Of a stretch of 64,000 bases of DNA, positions 8,713 to 17,870 are shown one piece after another. Every line of letters starts with the position of its first letter. Within the stretch, counting starts at the first letter, position 1. The notes under the pieces were generated by a model. That model was not told the origin of the DNA, made no database searches, and was given only the letters and a program-made list of their open reading frames with translations. Source of the DNA: an uncultured Acidobacteriia bacterium (GTDB lineage: Bacteria; Acidobacteriota; Terriglobia; Bryobacterales; Bryobacteraceae); the NCBI GenBank assembly GCA_903909435.1, contig CAIVVT010000050.1, positions 62,001 through 126,000 of the forward strand, in the 5' to 3' direction. The translations under genes were made by a program, and so were the position numbers.

Positions 8713-11700
8713 CCTCCGCGCTGGCCCGCTTTGTCGATGCCCACGGAAGGGCGCTGGTACTCGTGTTCTGCGCCTTCGCCGTCGCCGGGATGGTACTGAC
8801 GACCCAGATCCCCGTTTCGATCTTCCCCCAGACCGATTTCCCGCGCATCGTCGTTCGGGTGGACAACGGAATCGCCCCGATCGACCTCCAGATGCTGACG
8901 GTCACCCGCCCCATCGAGCAGGCCATCAGAACCGTGCCCGGCATTACCACGGTGAAGTCGATCACCGCGCGCGGCGGTACGGACATCAACGTGTTCTTCC
9001 GTTGGGACGTCAACGTCGAAGACGCGCTGAACCGGGTCCAGGGACGCATTTCCGAACTAACCTCCACTCTGCCCAGCGCGGCGCGCTTCTACATCAATCG
9101 CGTCACCTTTTCGGTGTTCCCGATGATCGGGTTCAGCATCACCTCCACCTCGCGCAGCCTGGCGGATCTGTGGGAACTCGCTTACTACGACTACGCGCCG
9201 CGGCTGTACCGTTTGCCGGGAGTTGCCGAGACGCACATCGTCGGCGGGCGCACGAAGGAATACCACGTCATCGTCGATCCCGAGAAGCTGAATGGGTACG
9301 GAATTCCGCTCACCAAGGTGGTCGAGGCCCTGCGCAACACGAACCTGGTGGCCCCGGCGGGCATGGTGCAGGAGAACTATCACTTGTACCTGACCACCGT
9401 GACAGGGTTGATCCGCGACCCCGAACAGATCCGCGAGGTGGTGGTGGATGTGGTGAAGGGCACGCCCGTGCAGGTGCGCAACATCGGCACGGTGGTCGTA
9501 GCTGAAGAACCGGCCTACAACATCGTGACCGCGAACGGGCGCTCCGCCGTGCTGGTAAACGTCTTGCAGCAGCCCGACGGGAACTCCATCGAGATCGCCG
9601 ACGCGGTGAATCACGAGATCGTGGAAATCCGCAAAACGCTGCCCAAAGACGCCGAATTGAGCGTGTTCTACGACCAGTCGATTCTGGTCCGCGACTCCAT
9701 CAACGGCGTCGTCGAGAGCATCCTCATCGGCCTGTTCCTCTCGGTCGCCGTGCTGATGGGTTTCCTCAAGAACTGGCGCACGACGCTGGTCGCGGCTATC
9801 GTGATTCCGGTCGCCGTACTGTGCGCCATCGTCTTTATGAAGCTCTACAACATGAGCTTCAACCTGATGACGCTGGGCGGACTCGCGGCCTGCATCGGCG
9901 TGGTCATCGACGACGCCATCGTGATGGTCGAGAACATCAGCGTGCACATGGCGATGGGCCAGAGCGGTAAGGACGCCAGCCTGAACGCCATCACCGAACT
10001 CACGCCCGCGCTGATCGGCTCGACCCTGACTCCCATCATGGTGTTCGTGCCGCTGGTGTTTCTGGGCGGCATCACGGCGGTCTTCTTCCGCGCCCTGGCG
10101 ATGACACTGGTGACCGCCCTGTTCGCCTCATTGCTGCTGGCCGTGCTGTTCACGCCCGTGCTGGCGCGACTGTTGATCAAGCCGAAGAAAAAGGACGAGA
10201 TCGTCGCCTCGGAGGAAGCCGCGGAGCAGGAGGGCGAGGGTCGCATCATGCGCCGCCTGACCAGCACGTACGAGCGTGCACTGGCTTGGTCCCTGCGCCA
10301 CGACGGCATCGTTTTGTCCGTGGCCGCCGTCATTCTGGTCGCCTCGGTGGGGATCTACTACCAACTCGGGTCAGGCTTCCTGCCGGAGATGGACGAAGGC
10401 GCATTCGTGCTCGACTACGTCATGCCGGCCGGGACGTCGCTCGAAGAGACCGATCGCGTTTTGAAGCACATCGAGGGGATGCTGCACGAGACACCGGAAG
10501 TCGAAAGCTACTCGCGTCGCACCGGCGCGCAGTTGGGCCTGGCCATCGCCGAGCCCAATACGGGCGACTTCCTGATCAAGTTGAAGAAGGACCGCAAACG
10601 CACGCTCGATGCGGTGACCGACGATCTGCGCGACCAGATCAAGACGGCGCACCCCGCACTCGACGTGGAGTTCCCGCACATTCTCGAAGACCTCGTGTCC
10701 GACCTTGCCTCCGCTCCGCAGCCAATCGAAGTGAAGATCTACAACGATGATCCGAAGGTGTATCTCGACCTGGCGCAGAAGGTGGAAGACTGGCTGAAGA
10801 AGGTCCCGGGTGTCGTGGACGTCGTCAACCAGAACTTCGTCATCGGACCGGCGGTCAACTTCCGCGTCGATCCCCGCAAGGCGGCGCTGGCCGGCTTCAC
10901 GACGCAGCAGGTGGCGGATATGGGCACGGCGATTCTCGAGGGCGAACCCGCTTCGGACGTCATTCGCGACAACCGTTTGATCCCGATTCGCGTGCGCTAT
11001 CCGGCAGGTTATCGCGGCTCGGTAGCCAAGCTCAATTCGCTGCTGGTCACCTCGCCGACCGGCGTCACTTTACCCATCTCGTCGTTGGCGACAGTGGAGG
11101 TGGAAGAGGGCCAGACCGAGATCCACCGCGAGAACCTGAGGCCGCTCAGCAACGTGACGGCCAGGTTGACCGGGCGCGACCTCGGCTCGGCCATGGACGA
11201 GATCCAGCGCCGCTTACCCAAGGAGATCGCAATCCCGGCGGGTACGGAAATCGAGTACGGCGGGTCGTATCAAATCCAGAAGGAGAGCTTCCTCGGGCTG
11301 ACCCAGGTGCTGCTCGGCTCCATTCTGCTGATCTTCATCATTCTGGTTTTCGAGTTCCGTTCCTTCTCGCACCCGACCGCGATTCTGGTGGCCACCATTC
11401 TGTGCGGATCGGGCGCGCTGGCGGCGCTTTGGATCACCCACACCACGCTGAATATCTCGTCGTTCATGGGCGCCATCATGGTGGTCGGAATCGTCCAGAA
11501 GAATGGCATCCTCATGCTCGACGCGGAGCGTACTTATTCCGAGCAGGGGCTCGGCTTGCGCGACGCCATCTTCCAGGCCGGACGCCGCCGCCTGCGCCCG
11601 ATTCTGATGACGGCGCTAGCCACGATTTTCGGCATGCTGCCGCTGGCCTTCGGCGCCGGCAGCGGAGCGCAGTTGCTGCAGCCCCTGGCCATCGCCGTGA

Positions 11701-11783
11701 TCGGCGGCGTCTCGGTGTCCATGCTGCTGTCGCTACTGGTCACGCCGGTGCTCTACTTCCGCCTGAAGGAGTTTGGCCTGTAA
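8709..11783 (+). CDS. Efflux RND transporter permease subunit
   Basis: The 1024-residue product has the RND layout: an N-terminal transmembrane helix, a large periplasmic loop, a block of helices 2-6, a second helix 7 and loop, then helices 8-12. GVVIDDAIVMVEN in the fourth helix carries the paired Asp residues of the proton relay, and the duplicated half shows the matching GIVQKNGILMLDA. It pumps substrates from periplasm or membrane into the adaptor/TolC conduit using the proton gradient. The start is GTG at 8709 overlapping the adaptor stop. Length and motifs place it in the broad AcrB/CzcA-like set; the subfamily and substrate remain open. Confidence 0.94.
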   Translation: MTSALARFVDAHGRALVLVFCAFAVAGMVLTTQIPVSIFPQTDFPRIVVRVDNGIAPIDLQMLTVTRPIEQAIRTVPGITTVKSITARGGTDINVFFRWDVNVEDALNRVQGRISELTSTLPSAARFYINRVTFSVFPMIGFSITSTSRSLADLWELAYYDYAPRLYRLPGVAETHIVGGRTKEYHVIVDPEKLNGYGIPLTKVVEALRNTNLVAPAGMVQENYHLYLTTVTGLIRDPEQIREVVVDVVKGTPVQVRNIGTVVVAEEPAYNIVTANGRSAVLVNVLQQPDGNSIEIADAVNHEIVEIRKTLPKDAELSVFYDQSILVRDSINGVVESILIGLFLSVAVLMGFLKNWRTTLVAAIVIPVAVLCAIVFMKLYNMSFNLMTLGGLAACIGVVIDDAIVMVENISVHMAMGQSGKDASLNAITELTPALIGSTLTPIMVFVPLVFLGGITAVFFRALAMTLVTALFASLLLAVLFTPVLARLLIKPKKKDEIVASEEAAEQEGEGRIMRRLTSTYERALAWSLRHDGIVLSVAAVILVASVGIYYQLGSGFLPEMDEGAFVLDYVMPAGTSLEETDRVLKHIEGMLHETPEVESYSRRTGAQLGLAIAEPNTGDFLIKLKKDRKRTLDAVTDDLRDQIKTAHPALDVEFPHILEDLVSDLASAPQPIEVKIYNDDPKVYLDLAQKVEDWLKKVPGVVDVVNQNFVIGPAVNFRVDPRKAALAGFTTQQVADMGTAILEGEPASDVIRDNRLIPIRVRYPAGYRGSVAKLNSLLVTSPTGVTLPISSLATVEVEEGQTEIHRENLRPLSNVTARLTGRDLGSAMDEIQRRLPKEIAIPAGTEIEYGGSYQIQKESFLGLTQVLLGSILLIFIILVFEFRSFSHPTAILVATILCGSGALAALWITHTTLNISSFMGAIMVVGIVQKNGILMLDAERTYSEQGLGLRDAIFQAGRRRLRPILMTALATIFGMLPLAFGAGSGAQLLQPLAIAVIGGVSVSMLLSLLVTPVLYFRLKEFGL

Positions 11784-11836
11784 ACGGCCGCTCGCACGCG
11801 GCGGAACCCCGCATCGTACTAACCTGGAGGCTGCCC

Positions 11837-12427
11837 ATGAAGAAGGCCGTCGCCCACCTCAAGTCGTCCGATCCCGTGCTCGGCGCGCTGATCGACCGGA
11901 TTGGCCCGAGCCGCATCCACTACCGGCCCGCCACCTTCGACGCTCTGGTGAACTCGATCATCAACCAGCAACTCAGCGGCAAAGCCGCAGCCACCATTTA
12001 CGGCCGTCTGGAGGCCGCGCTGGCCCCCAAGGGAGTCGAGCCGCGCGGGATTCTAAGGCTGGGCGAGGCAGGGCTGCGCGAGCTCGGCGTCAGCAAGCAG
12101 AAGGGTTCTTATCTGCTCGATCTGGCCGAAAAGACGCGGACCAGGCAGGTGGACTTCGAGGCGCTACCGAAGCTCTCCGATGCGGTCGTGCTCGAGCAAC
12201 TGACGGCCATCAAGGGCATCGGCGAATGGACGGTCCACATGTTCCTGATGTTCGCCTTGCGTCGCCCGGACGTGCTCCCCATAGGCGATCTCGGAATCCA
12301 GAACGCGATCCAAAAGGCCTACGGTTTGGAGGCGCGTCCAAAGCCGAAGCAAGTGGCGGAACTGGGAGCGAAGTGGCGGCCGCACGCGTCCTACGCCGCC
12401 TGGTACCTCTGGCGCAGCCTGGAGTAA
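11837..12427 (+). CDS. DNA-3-methyladenine glycosylase II-like (HhH-GPD)
   Basis: ATG 11837 has GGAGG 6 nt upstream and gives a 196-residue protein of the AlkA/HhH-GPD superfamily. It excises alkylated purines in base excision repair. The family marks are FDALVNSIINQQLS at the start, the helix-hairpin-helix LTAIKGIGEWTVHMFL, and the Asp in LPIGDLGIQ, the expected catalytic aspartate. It lacks the N-terminal extra domain of E. coli AlkA, as in the compact bacterial forms. It lies 53 bp after the RND gene and 13 bp before the Nudix gene, so it may be co-transcribed with the next two genes. Confidence 0.9.
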   Translation: MKKAVAHLKSSDPVLGALIDRIGPSRIHYRPATFDALVNSIINQQLSGKAAATIYGRLEAALAPKGVEPRGILRLGEAGLRELGVSKQKGSYLLDLAEKTRTRQVDFEALPKLSDAVVLEQLTAIKGIGEWTVHMFLMFALRRPDVLPIGDLGIQNAIQKAYGLEARPKPKQVAELGAKWRPHASYAAWYLWRSLE

Positions 12428-12440
12428 AGACGCAATTCGC

Positions 12441-13004
12441 ATGACGACGAGAGCCGCACTGATCGAGGAATTGTCCGCTCACCAAGCCTTCAACCAGCAC
12501 GAGGCGCGGATGCTGGCCCGGGTGCTGGAGTTCGTGCGCGAGCATCCCGATTGCTTCGAGCGTTCGCTCGCCGCCGGCCACGTTACGGGCTCGGCCTGGA
12601 TCGTCGATGCGGCCCGTACCCACGCTCTTTTGACGCATCACGCCAAGCTCGGCCTGTGGCTGCAGCCGGGCGGCCACTGTGACGGCGACTCGAACGTCTT
12701 GAGAGTCGCGCTGCGCGAGGCCGCGGAAGAATCCGGGCTCACCGAACTGGCTCCGTTGCTGGGCGGCGCGATCTTCGACGTGGATGCGCACGAGATTCCC
12801 GCGCGCAAAAACGAGCCCGCCCACGTGCACTACGACATTCGTTACGCGCTGCGGGCCGACCGTTCCCGGCCTCTGCAGATCAGCGCGGAGTCCAGGGATT
12901 TGCGCTGGGTTCCACTGGACGAAATCGCCGGCTTGAACACCGACGAAAGCGTGCTGCGCATGGTTCGCAAGACGCAGTTGATCGCCGTGGGGAGCCGGCC
13001 ATGA
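12441..13004 (+). CDS. Nudix hydrolase
   Basis: The 187-residue protein contains a Nudix box, GGHCDGDSN followed by LREAAEESGL, the GX5EX7REUXEEXGU pattern with Asp at the first acidic position. Nudix enzymes hydrolyse nucleoside diphosphates linked to another moiety; the substrate cannot be assigned. The N-terminal 60 residues form a helical extension (ALIEELSAH), seen in one common subgroup of bacterial Nudix proteins. It overlaps the following glycosyltransferase start by 4 nt (ATGA), which implies translational coupling. The association with the upstream glycosylase may reflect a shared transcript rather than a shared pathway. Confidence 0.9.
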   Translation: MTTRAALIEELSAHQAFNQHEARMLARVLEFVREHPDCFERSLAAGHVTGSAWIVDAARTHALLTHHAKLGLWLQPGGHCDGDSNVLRVALREAAEESGLTELAPLLGGAIFDVDAHEIPARKNEPAHVHYDIRYALRADRSRPLQISAESRDLRWVPLDEIAGLNTDESVLRMVRKTQLIAVGSRP

Positions 13005-14104
13005 TCGCCATCGTCATCCCCGCCTACCAGCCCGAGCGCTCGCTGCTCGATCTGCTGCGCGAGCTGCGCGGACGCACCCCGTCACCGATCATCGTGGTCG
13101 ATGACGGCAGCCGCCAGGAGTGCTGGGAGATCTTCGAGCAAGCGGCGCGGGTGAAGGACCTGACGGTGCTGCGCCATGCCGTCAATCTGGGCAAGGGCGC
13201 CGCGCTGAAGACGGCATTCAACCATGCTCTCTGCGCGTGGCCCGACGCGGCCGGCGTGGTGACCGCGGACGCCGACGGGCAGCACCTGAGCGAGGACATC
13301 CTGGCCGTCGCGGGGCGGCTCGAGGAGCAGCGCGACGTGCTGGTTTTGGGAGCCCGGCAGTTCACCGGCGACGTGCCGCTGCGCAGCCAGTTGGGTAATC
13401 GCCTCACGCGCGGCGTGATGCGGATTGTCGCCGGCCAGCACCTGAACGACACGCAGACGGGGCTGCGCGGCGTGCCCCGCATCCTGCTGCCGTACATGCT
13501 GCGGATTGTCGCCAACGGCTACGATTTCGAACTCGATATGCTGCTGGTCTGCAAGCATCGCGAGATTCGCATCGTCGAGGAGCCGATCCAGACCGTCTAC
13601 ATCGCCGGGAACCGCTCGTCGCATTTCAACCCGCTCACCGACTCGCTGAAGATCTACTTCACGCTGCTGCGCTTCAGCCTGGTTTCCATCGTCACCACGG
13701 CGATCGACAACAGCATCTTCTTCCTGCTCACGCATCCGTTCGGGTGGGTGATCTGGCACGCGCAAGTGCTGGCCCGACTGGCGGCGTTGACGTTCAACTA
13801 CCGGGCCGCGCGACGTGCGGTATTCCTGCGGGAGACAGGCTCGCCGCTGACGTTCCTCAAGTTCCTGGCGCTGGTCATCGTCAGCGGCACGCTCAGTTAC
13901 ACGCTGATGATGGCCCTGCGGGAGCACGCGCATTTCGCGCTGATGCCCGCCAAGCTGACCGCCGAGACGCTTCTGTTCTTCGTCAACTTCCTGGTTCAGC
14001 GCGACATCATCTTCGCCACCCGCGCCCAGCCCGAGAGCGTCTCGCACGGCCCCCAACGGCCTCCGGTCGAGGCGGCCCCGGAACCGGACGGCGACGGCGG
14101 CTGA
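13001..14104 (+). CDS. Fused glycosyltransferase family 2 and GtrA-like membrane domain
   Basis: Residues 1 to about 205 are a GT-A fold transferase of the dolichol/polyprenyl-phosphate sugar synthase type: IVIPAYQPE, IIVVDDGS, ADADGQH (the DxD-like metal site) and NDTQTGLRG. After about residue 215 there are four hydrophobic helices (starting FTLLRFSLVS) that fit a GtrA-like domain, a family linked to lipid-linked sugar movement across the membrane. A single chain could therefore charge polyprenyl phosphate with a sugar and help flip it. The Pro-rich tail is low complexity. It overlaps the Nudix gene by 4 nt and is followed by a strong hairpin at 14106-14134. Confidence 0.9.
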   Translation: MIAIVIPAYQPERSLLDLLRELRGRTPSPIIVVDDGSRQECWEIFEQAARVKDLTVLRHAVNLGKGAALKTAFNHALCAWPDAAGVVTADADGQHLSEDILAVAGRLEEQRDVLVLGARQFTGDVPLRSQLGNRLTRGVMRIVAGQHLNDTQTGLRGVPRILLPYMLRIVANGYDFELDMLLVCKHREIRIVEEPIQTVYIAGNRSSHFNPLTDSLKIYFTLLRFSLVSIVTTAIDNSIFFLLTHPFGWVIWHAQVLARLAALTFNYRAARRAVFLRETGSPLTFLKFLALVIVSGTLSYTLMMALREHAHFALMPAKLTAETLLFFVNFLVQRDIIFATRAQPESVSHGPQRPPVEAAPEPDGDGG

Positions 14105-14105
14105 G

Positions 14106-14134
14106 CCGTAGGCCTCCCGCAGGGAGGCCTACGG
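14106..14134 (+). terminator. Strong GC-rich hairpin after the GT2-GtrA gene
   Basis: CCGTAGGCCTCCC, loop GCA, then the exact reverse complement form a 13-bp perfect stem starting one base past the stop codon. There is no T tract on either strand, so it could act as an atypical terminator or an mRNA 3'-end stabiliser. Confidence 0.65.
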
Positions 14135-14481
14135 CAGTCACCGCCTGGAGTTGGAATTTGCGCCCACTGCCGGGCGCGGATCTCTCTAGGACCGGCGGGC
14201 CGTTCCCCCCAACCATGGAAATGGCACCCTCCTCCAGCACCGAACCGCGCATGTCAAAGAGCGGCCATCTACTGTTGGCGCGAGGGGCCGCTCTTTGACG
14301 TGCGCGGTCAGGTGCTGGGGGGGGGATTCGCGGTCAGGTGGCGCAGAATCAACAACCGCATTTTCTGAGCAGCCGCGAACGACAGAGAGCGGCCAAGTCG
14401 GATGACAGCCACCACTCCCTCACGGTCGTGGCTCCGTTCCGGTGGGTTTTCGGAGCAGCCGATCTGGAGACCGGCGGTCAC
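14135..14481. other. Non-coding stretch with a 23-bp hairpin and short direct repeats
   Basis: No credible gene lies here. A long inverted repeat spans 14244-14308: arms 14244-14266 and 14286-14308 pair over 23 bp with only a T:G mismatch (a GU wobble in RNA) around a 19-nt loop. The 12-mer CGCGGTCAGGTG occurs at 14303-14314 and again at 14329-14340, on either side of a run of nine G. The large hairpin could be a mobile repeat unit, a small RNA or a transcription barrier. Confidence 0.6.
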
Positions 14482-15489
14482 CTACCACTGGGCGACGGCG
14501 GCCTCGATGGCCGCGGCGGCGGCATCCCACGATGCCGCGTCGGGTTCGTCGATCTGCAGCGAAGCCACACCCAGCGCTTGGGCCGCGCCCGAGTCGGCGG
14601 CCGAGTCGCCCACCACGAACGCACGGCCCGGCGGGAAGCCGAACTCCGCCAGAGCGCGCTCCAACATCCGCGCACCGGGCTTGCGGCAGGCGCACTGGTC
14701 GGCCAGCGAGTGGGGGCAGTAGTAGATCTTCGAGATTCTCACGCCGCTCGCGGCGAGCAGCTTCAGCGTGGCCTGATTGACGGCGATGAAATCGTCCGTG
14801 CTGAAGTAACCCAGCCCGATGCCTTGCTGGTTGGTGACGATCGCCAGCCGCAATCCCAGCGACTGCAGGCGGGCCAGCGCGGCGGCGGCGCCCGGCACGA
14901 GTTCCACCCGCGAGGCCTCGTGGAGGAATGGCACGCTCCTGACGATGGTTCCGTCGCGGTCGATCAGCGCGATACCGCGCGCGGCTGAGGCGGGCAGCTT
15001 CTCCGGCTCGGCGTGGGCGGCCAGCAGTGCGGCGCGCTCGATGGTCCGGGTCGTCGAGGAGTCGAATTGGACCTTGATGACGACCGCCTGACCACCCCAC
15101 GCTGCCAGTGCCTTGGCCGAGCGCAGATTGGATGCGGCGTAGTCGCCGCCCTTGATGTAGAGCTGCGGCTTGATTTGCTCGATCAGCGGCAACGGGCGCG
15201 GATGATCCAGCAGCGTGACGGCATCCACCGAACGCAGCGCCCCGACCACGCGCAAGCGCTGTTCCTGCGGATTCACGGGGCGCAGCGGACTCTTGTACTG
15301 CCGGATGGAGGCGTCGGAGTTCACCGCCACGATCAGCGTGTCGCACAGCGCGCGCGCCTGTTCCAGGTAATCGACGTGGCCGGCATGCAGCAGATCGAAA
15401 GCGCCGCAGGTGAAGCCGATGCGGAGGCCGGCCGCCCGCTGTTTATCGCCCCAGGCGGCAAGCTCGCCGGGGTCAACGTAGTTCGCCAT
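14482..15489 (-). CDS. Fused heptose nucleotidyltransferase (RfaE2/HldE C-domain) and heptose-bisphosphate phosphatase (GmhB)
   Basis: Two consecutive steps of ADP-heptose synthesis appear in one chain. Residues about 20-150 are the RfaE domain II nucleotidyltransferase, with GFTCGAFDLLHAGH (HxGH at 37-40) and KGGDY near 116. Residues about 172-335 are a HAD phosphatase of the GmhB type, with DRDGT (D179, D181), TNQQGIG, and the zinc-binding set C260, H262, C268, C270 that separates GmhB from other HAD phosphatases. ADP-heptose feeds LPS inner-core synthesis. The sugar kinase domain (HldE N-domain) is not in the window. Start MANYVD at 15489 is preferred to GTG at 15495. Confidence 0.93.
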   Translation of the reverse strand: MANYVDPGELAAWGDKQRAAGLRIGFTCGAFDLLHAGHVDYLEQARALCDTLIVAVNSDASIRQYKSPLRPVNPQEQRLRVVGALRSVDAVTLLDHPRPLPLIEQIKPQLYIKGGDYAASNLRSAKALAAWGGQAVVIKVQFDSSTTRTIERAALLAAHAEPEKLPASAARGIALIDRDGTIVRSVPFLHEASRVELVPGAAAALARLQSLGLRLAIVTNQQGIGLGYFSTDDFIAVNQATLKLLAASGVRISKIYYCPHSLADQCACRKPGARMLERALAEFGFPPGRAFVVGDSAADSGAAQALGVASLQIDEPDAASWDAAAAAIEAAVAQW

Positions 15490-15737
15490 TCTCACTATTG
15501 TCGCCGTTCGGGCCGGAGGAAAAGAATCGTGGGCGGTGGGCGCCGCGCGGCGAAATTGCCGTGAAACGCCAGCCTAAGCCGGACCGGTTGCGGACGCGAC
15601 GCGCTGCTTGCTCCTCGCGAATGCGCCCCAGGGAGTCAGTCTACGATAAGCGCACTTTCGAACCACTATCCTGAGACGAACTGGCGTGGACCAATTGCGC
15701 GGTTTGGGCGTCTTCCTATCTAAGTGGAACAGGAGCG

Positions 15738-15788
15738 ATGGACCCCAGACGATATGCGCGGATAGAACAGGTTCTCCTCTGCTATTGA
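15738..15788 (+). pseudogene. Possible N-terminal remnant of a serine/threonine kinase gene
   Basis: An AGGAG sequence precedes an ATG at 15738 that opens a 16-codon reading frame (MDPRRYARIEQVLLCY) ending in TGA. Its start resembles the usual beginning of Acidobacterial PknB-type kinases (Met-x-Pro-x-Arg-x-x-x-Ile). A gene may have been cut off here by an insertion or deletion. The rest of 15490-15795 shows no other feature. The match is short, so this is a suggestion only. Confidence 0.3.
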
Positions 15789-15795
15789 TGAGCAG

Positions 15796-16728
15796 TTACT
15801 CGCTAGGTCGCTGCTGAATCAGAGCGCCACTGGCATGCCGAAAGGGCTTCCGGCCATTCGCTGGCGGGGACGGCGTGACGCGGGTTCCTATAGCCAGAAT
15901 GCCGTCGAACCCTAGATCATGGCTGGGTTTGCGATCCAAGACCACGCCACGTGGAAGAGAGGCATTTGATTTCCAAGGTTGGGGGCCACAGCCTTGCGGA
16001 TCGCATCCCCAGTTCCCCCCCCCTAAATGGTCAATCATCAAGGCCACTGTGTGCTCCGCAGGAAGATAAGCGCCCATCGGTTCATATGGAATGACATCCG
16101 GGTAGCCGTTGCGCTTCGATGCGTGAAATGAGCCGGCCAACGTGATTACCAAAGCGTCAGGTGATTCCGCCGCTGCTTGGATAAGTGTCTCAGCCATTCG
16201 CCTCTCTCCGGATGCCACGGCCTTAACTAGGGCCGCTTGGTCCGTACCTTCTATTCCTTCCATTCGGGAAACCGAGATCGCCACTACTTTCCGGACCAGC
16301 CCTCGCCGCTGAAAGGCCGCTAGATCTGCCAGAAGAGCCAGCATCGCCTTGCTAGTGCGGCCATCGCCGTCAGCTTTCCATTCGTCGGAACTTAGGAGAC
16401 GTTGTTCTGCTGTCGCCCGATCCGGCGCCCCAAAATAGGCGTCCAAACCAATCTGCGAGTTCATCTCCAGGCCCACGATGATCGGCCGTCCAGTAATGCC
16501 AGCCGAGCAAACAAGATCCGCGAAAATGCGCGGCACCTCGTTGGCTCCGTGAGCCTCCCCAACGTTAACGAATCGAAGTTCAGTTTTCGACCACAGCAGA
16601 GCGGTCCCCTCAAGCGATCGGCAAGTCGATCTTTCGCTGGCTGACGTGCGGCCATGAAACGCTGGGACAGGAACCGTGATCAGCACGACGAAAGCGAGTT
16701 TAACCGTAAGAATCCTTGAGTGTTGCAT
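15796..16728 (-). CDS. Exported protein resembling the ChaN/TIKI/erythromycin-esterase fold
   Basis: ATG 16728 is chosen because it opens a signal peptide (MQHSRILTVKLAFVVLITV); the longer frame upstream to 16851 is basic and unlike protein. After export the 310-residue product has the pattern LRFVNVGEAHGANEVP, then RPIIVGLEM, and a late VITLAGSFHASK, which resembles the GE(x)H-type motifs of the ChaN/TIKI/EreA superfamily of putative hydrolases and haem-binding proteins. The catalytic role is unproven. It sits alone on the minus strand in a patch of poorly conserved genes and is divergent from the small membrane gene at 16918. Confidence 0.6.
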   Translation of the reverse strand: MQHSRILTVKLAFVVLITVPVPAFHGRTSASERSTCRSLEGTALLWSKTELRFVNVGEAHGANEVPRIFADLVCSAGITGRPIIVGLEMNSQIGLDAYFGAPDRATAEQRLLSSDEWKADGDGRTSKAMLALLADLAAFQRRGLVRKVVAISVSRMEGIEGTDQAALVKAVASGERRMAETLIQAAAESPDALVITLAGSFHASKRNGYPDVIPYEPMGAYLPAEHTVALMIDHLGGGNWGCDPQGCGPQPWKSNASLPRGVVLDRKPSHDLGFDGILAIGTRVTPSPPANGRKPFRHASGALIQQRPSE

Positions 16729-16917
16729 TGGCTTGCGAAGAGCGTAACACGGCCCCAACACTCGACGGGGGCGAAACCGCCATTTCGCAACTTGACCCTT
16801 CGCGTGGCATATCCGGTGTCGCCGAGTCGGGCCAATGGACGGGAAGCGCACTTATCACCCACGGTCCGAAAGATCTGGCTTGTCTAGCACTAACCTTGTT
16901 AGGATCGCACCAGGGAA

Positions 16918-17370
16918 ATGTTGACAAATCCTGCTGTCGAGGAAGCTGAACACACTGAACCCGGGCGGCGTTCCCGCGTTTGGATGGTGTTCCTCAACCT
17001 AGCGGTGGCAGGGGTCTGCGCTGTCTCTGTCCTTACGTACTTCTGGACGGCCTTCGCGGCAGGAGAGCGACCTGGCCCCGTGCCAATTGAGGTGAAGCTA
17101 TTACTAGGATCCGTGCTCTCCACAGTGGCGGCACTAGGCATTGTGCTTGGTGCCTGCGCCAGATCATTCCCCTGGGTGGTCGTCATGGAGACGCCCCTTC
17201 TGTCAGCGCTCACCATGTGCCTCCTGTCAAATGCGGGCGATGGGGCTTCCCTGACGCTAGTGGGCTTGCTGTTGGGTTGCGTTTCGTCGGCGGTGTTTCT
17301 CTTCTTCGCATCTGCAGCGTGGACCATCAAGCGTTGGGTACGCAAACGCAAGGCCATTGAACAGCGCTGA
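16918..17370 (+). CDS. Small membrane protein, unknown function
   Basis: The 150-residue protein is not recognised. It has four hydrophobic segments: about 22-45 (VWMVFLNLAVAGVCAV), 61-83, 88-104 and 112-135, and ends in a basic stretch (KRWVRKRKAIEQR) that would be cytoplasmic. No conserved catalytic motif is visible. The frame is uninterrupted and the helix layout is convincing, but there is only a weak GGGAA upstream. It lies in the possibly acquired patch at 15.7-18 kb. Confidence 0.55.
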   Translation: MLTNPAVEEAEHTEPGRRSRVWMVFLNLAVAGVCAVSVLTYFWTAFAAGERPGPVPIEVKLLLGSVLSTVAALGIVLGACARSFPWVVVMETPLLSALTMCLLSNAGDGASLTLVGLLLGCVSSAVFLFFASAAWTIKRWVRKRKAIEQR

Positions 17371-17479
17371 CAGGGGGCGCCGCACTTGAGCGAAAGACCG
17401 CCATTTCGGGAGCCAGAAGCCTGGAGCCGGTGTGGTTGGGCGACCGCTCCAGGATGGGACTTTCAGGCAGAAAGTCCAG

Positions 17480-17797
17480 TCACGCTCGTGGCCTCAGACG
17501 CAAAGACGTCTTGATTGCTCCGTAAGCAGTAGCGATGAGGAACCACAGAATCCCGTTGATCAGGACAGCGGCAAGGATCTCTAGAAGCGACATCTGCCGC
17601 AGCGTCACGCCAGTCATCCACAACGAGCGCTCTACTATGTATGCCGCAGTGACGTTTCCGGGCAGCAATCCAAGGAAGCTGATGGCCCAGAGTTGCGCGC
17701 CCCATTGTGCAGGGTGCCCGACTTGCTGACCGCAAACGATCCCAATTAGCTGCCAGATGCCGAACACGACCCAAGCGCTTCGCTTCATGTAATCCAT
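17480..17797 (-). CDS. Small membrane protein, unknown function
   Basis: The most likely start is ATG 17797 (MDYMKRSAW), because the upstream in-frame extension to 17863 is hydrophilic and overlaps the AT-rich palindrome zone. The 105-residue product has three hydrophobic stretches (WVVFGIWQLIGIVCG, LWAISFLGLLPGNV, ILAAVLINGILWFLIA) and a basic C-terminus. No family is recognised. It is convergent with the 16918 gene and lies downstream of the RhaT-type gene on the same strand, separated by 176 bp that includes the twin palindromes. Confidence 0.5.
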   Translation of the reverse strand: MDYMKRSAWVVFGIWQLIGIVCGQQVGHPAQWGAQLWAISFLGLLPGNVTAAYIVERSLWMTGVTLRQMSLLEILAAVLINGILWFLIATAYGAIKTSLRLRPRA

Positions 17798-17870
17798 TAT
17801 GTCGAGTGCGCGCGGGATAGGGAGTGAAAAACCGCCATACCGGTAACTTGCCAATCGCCCCAAAACCCAA

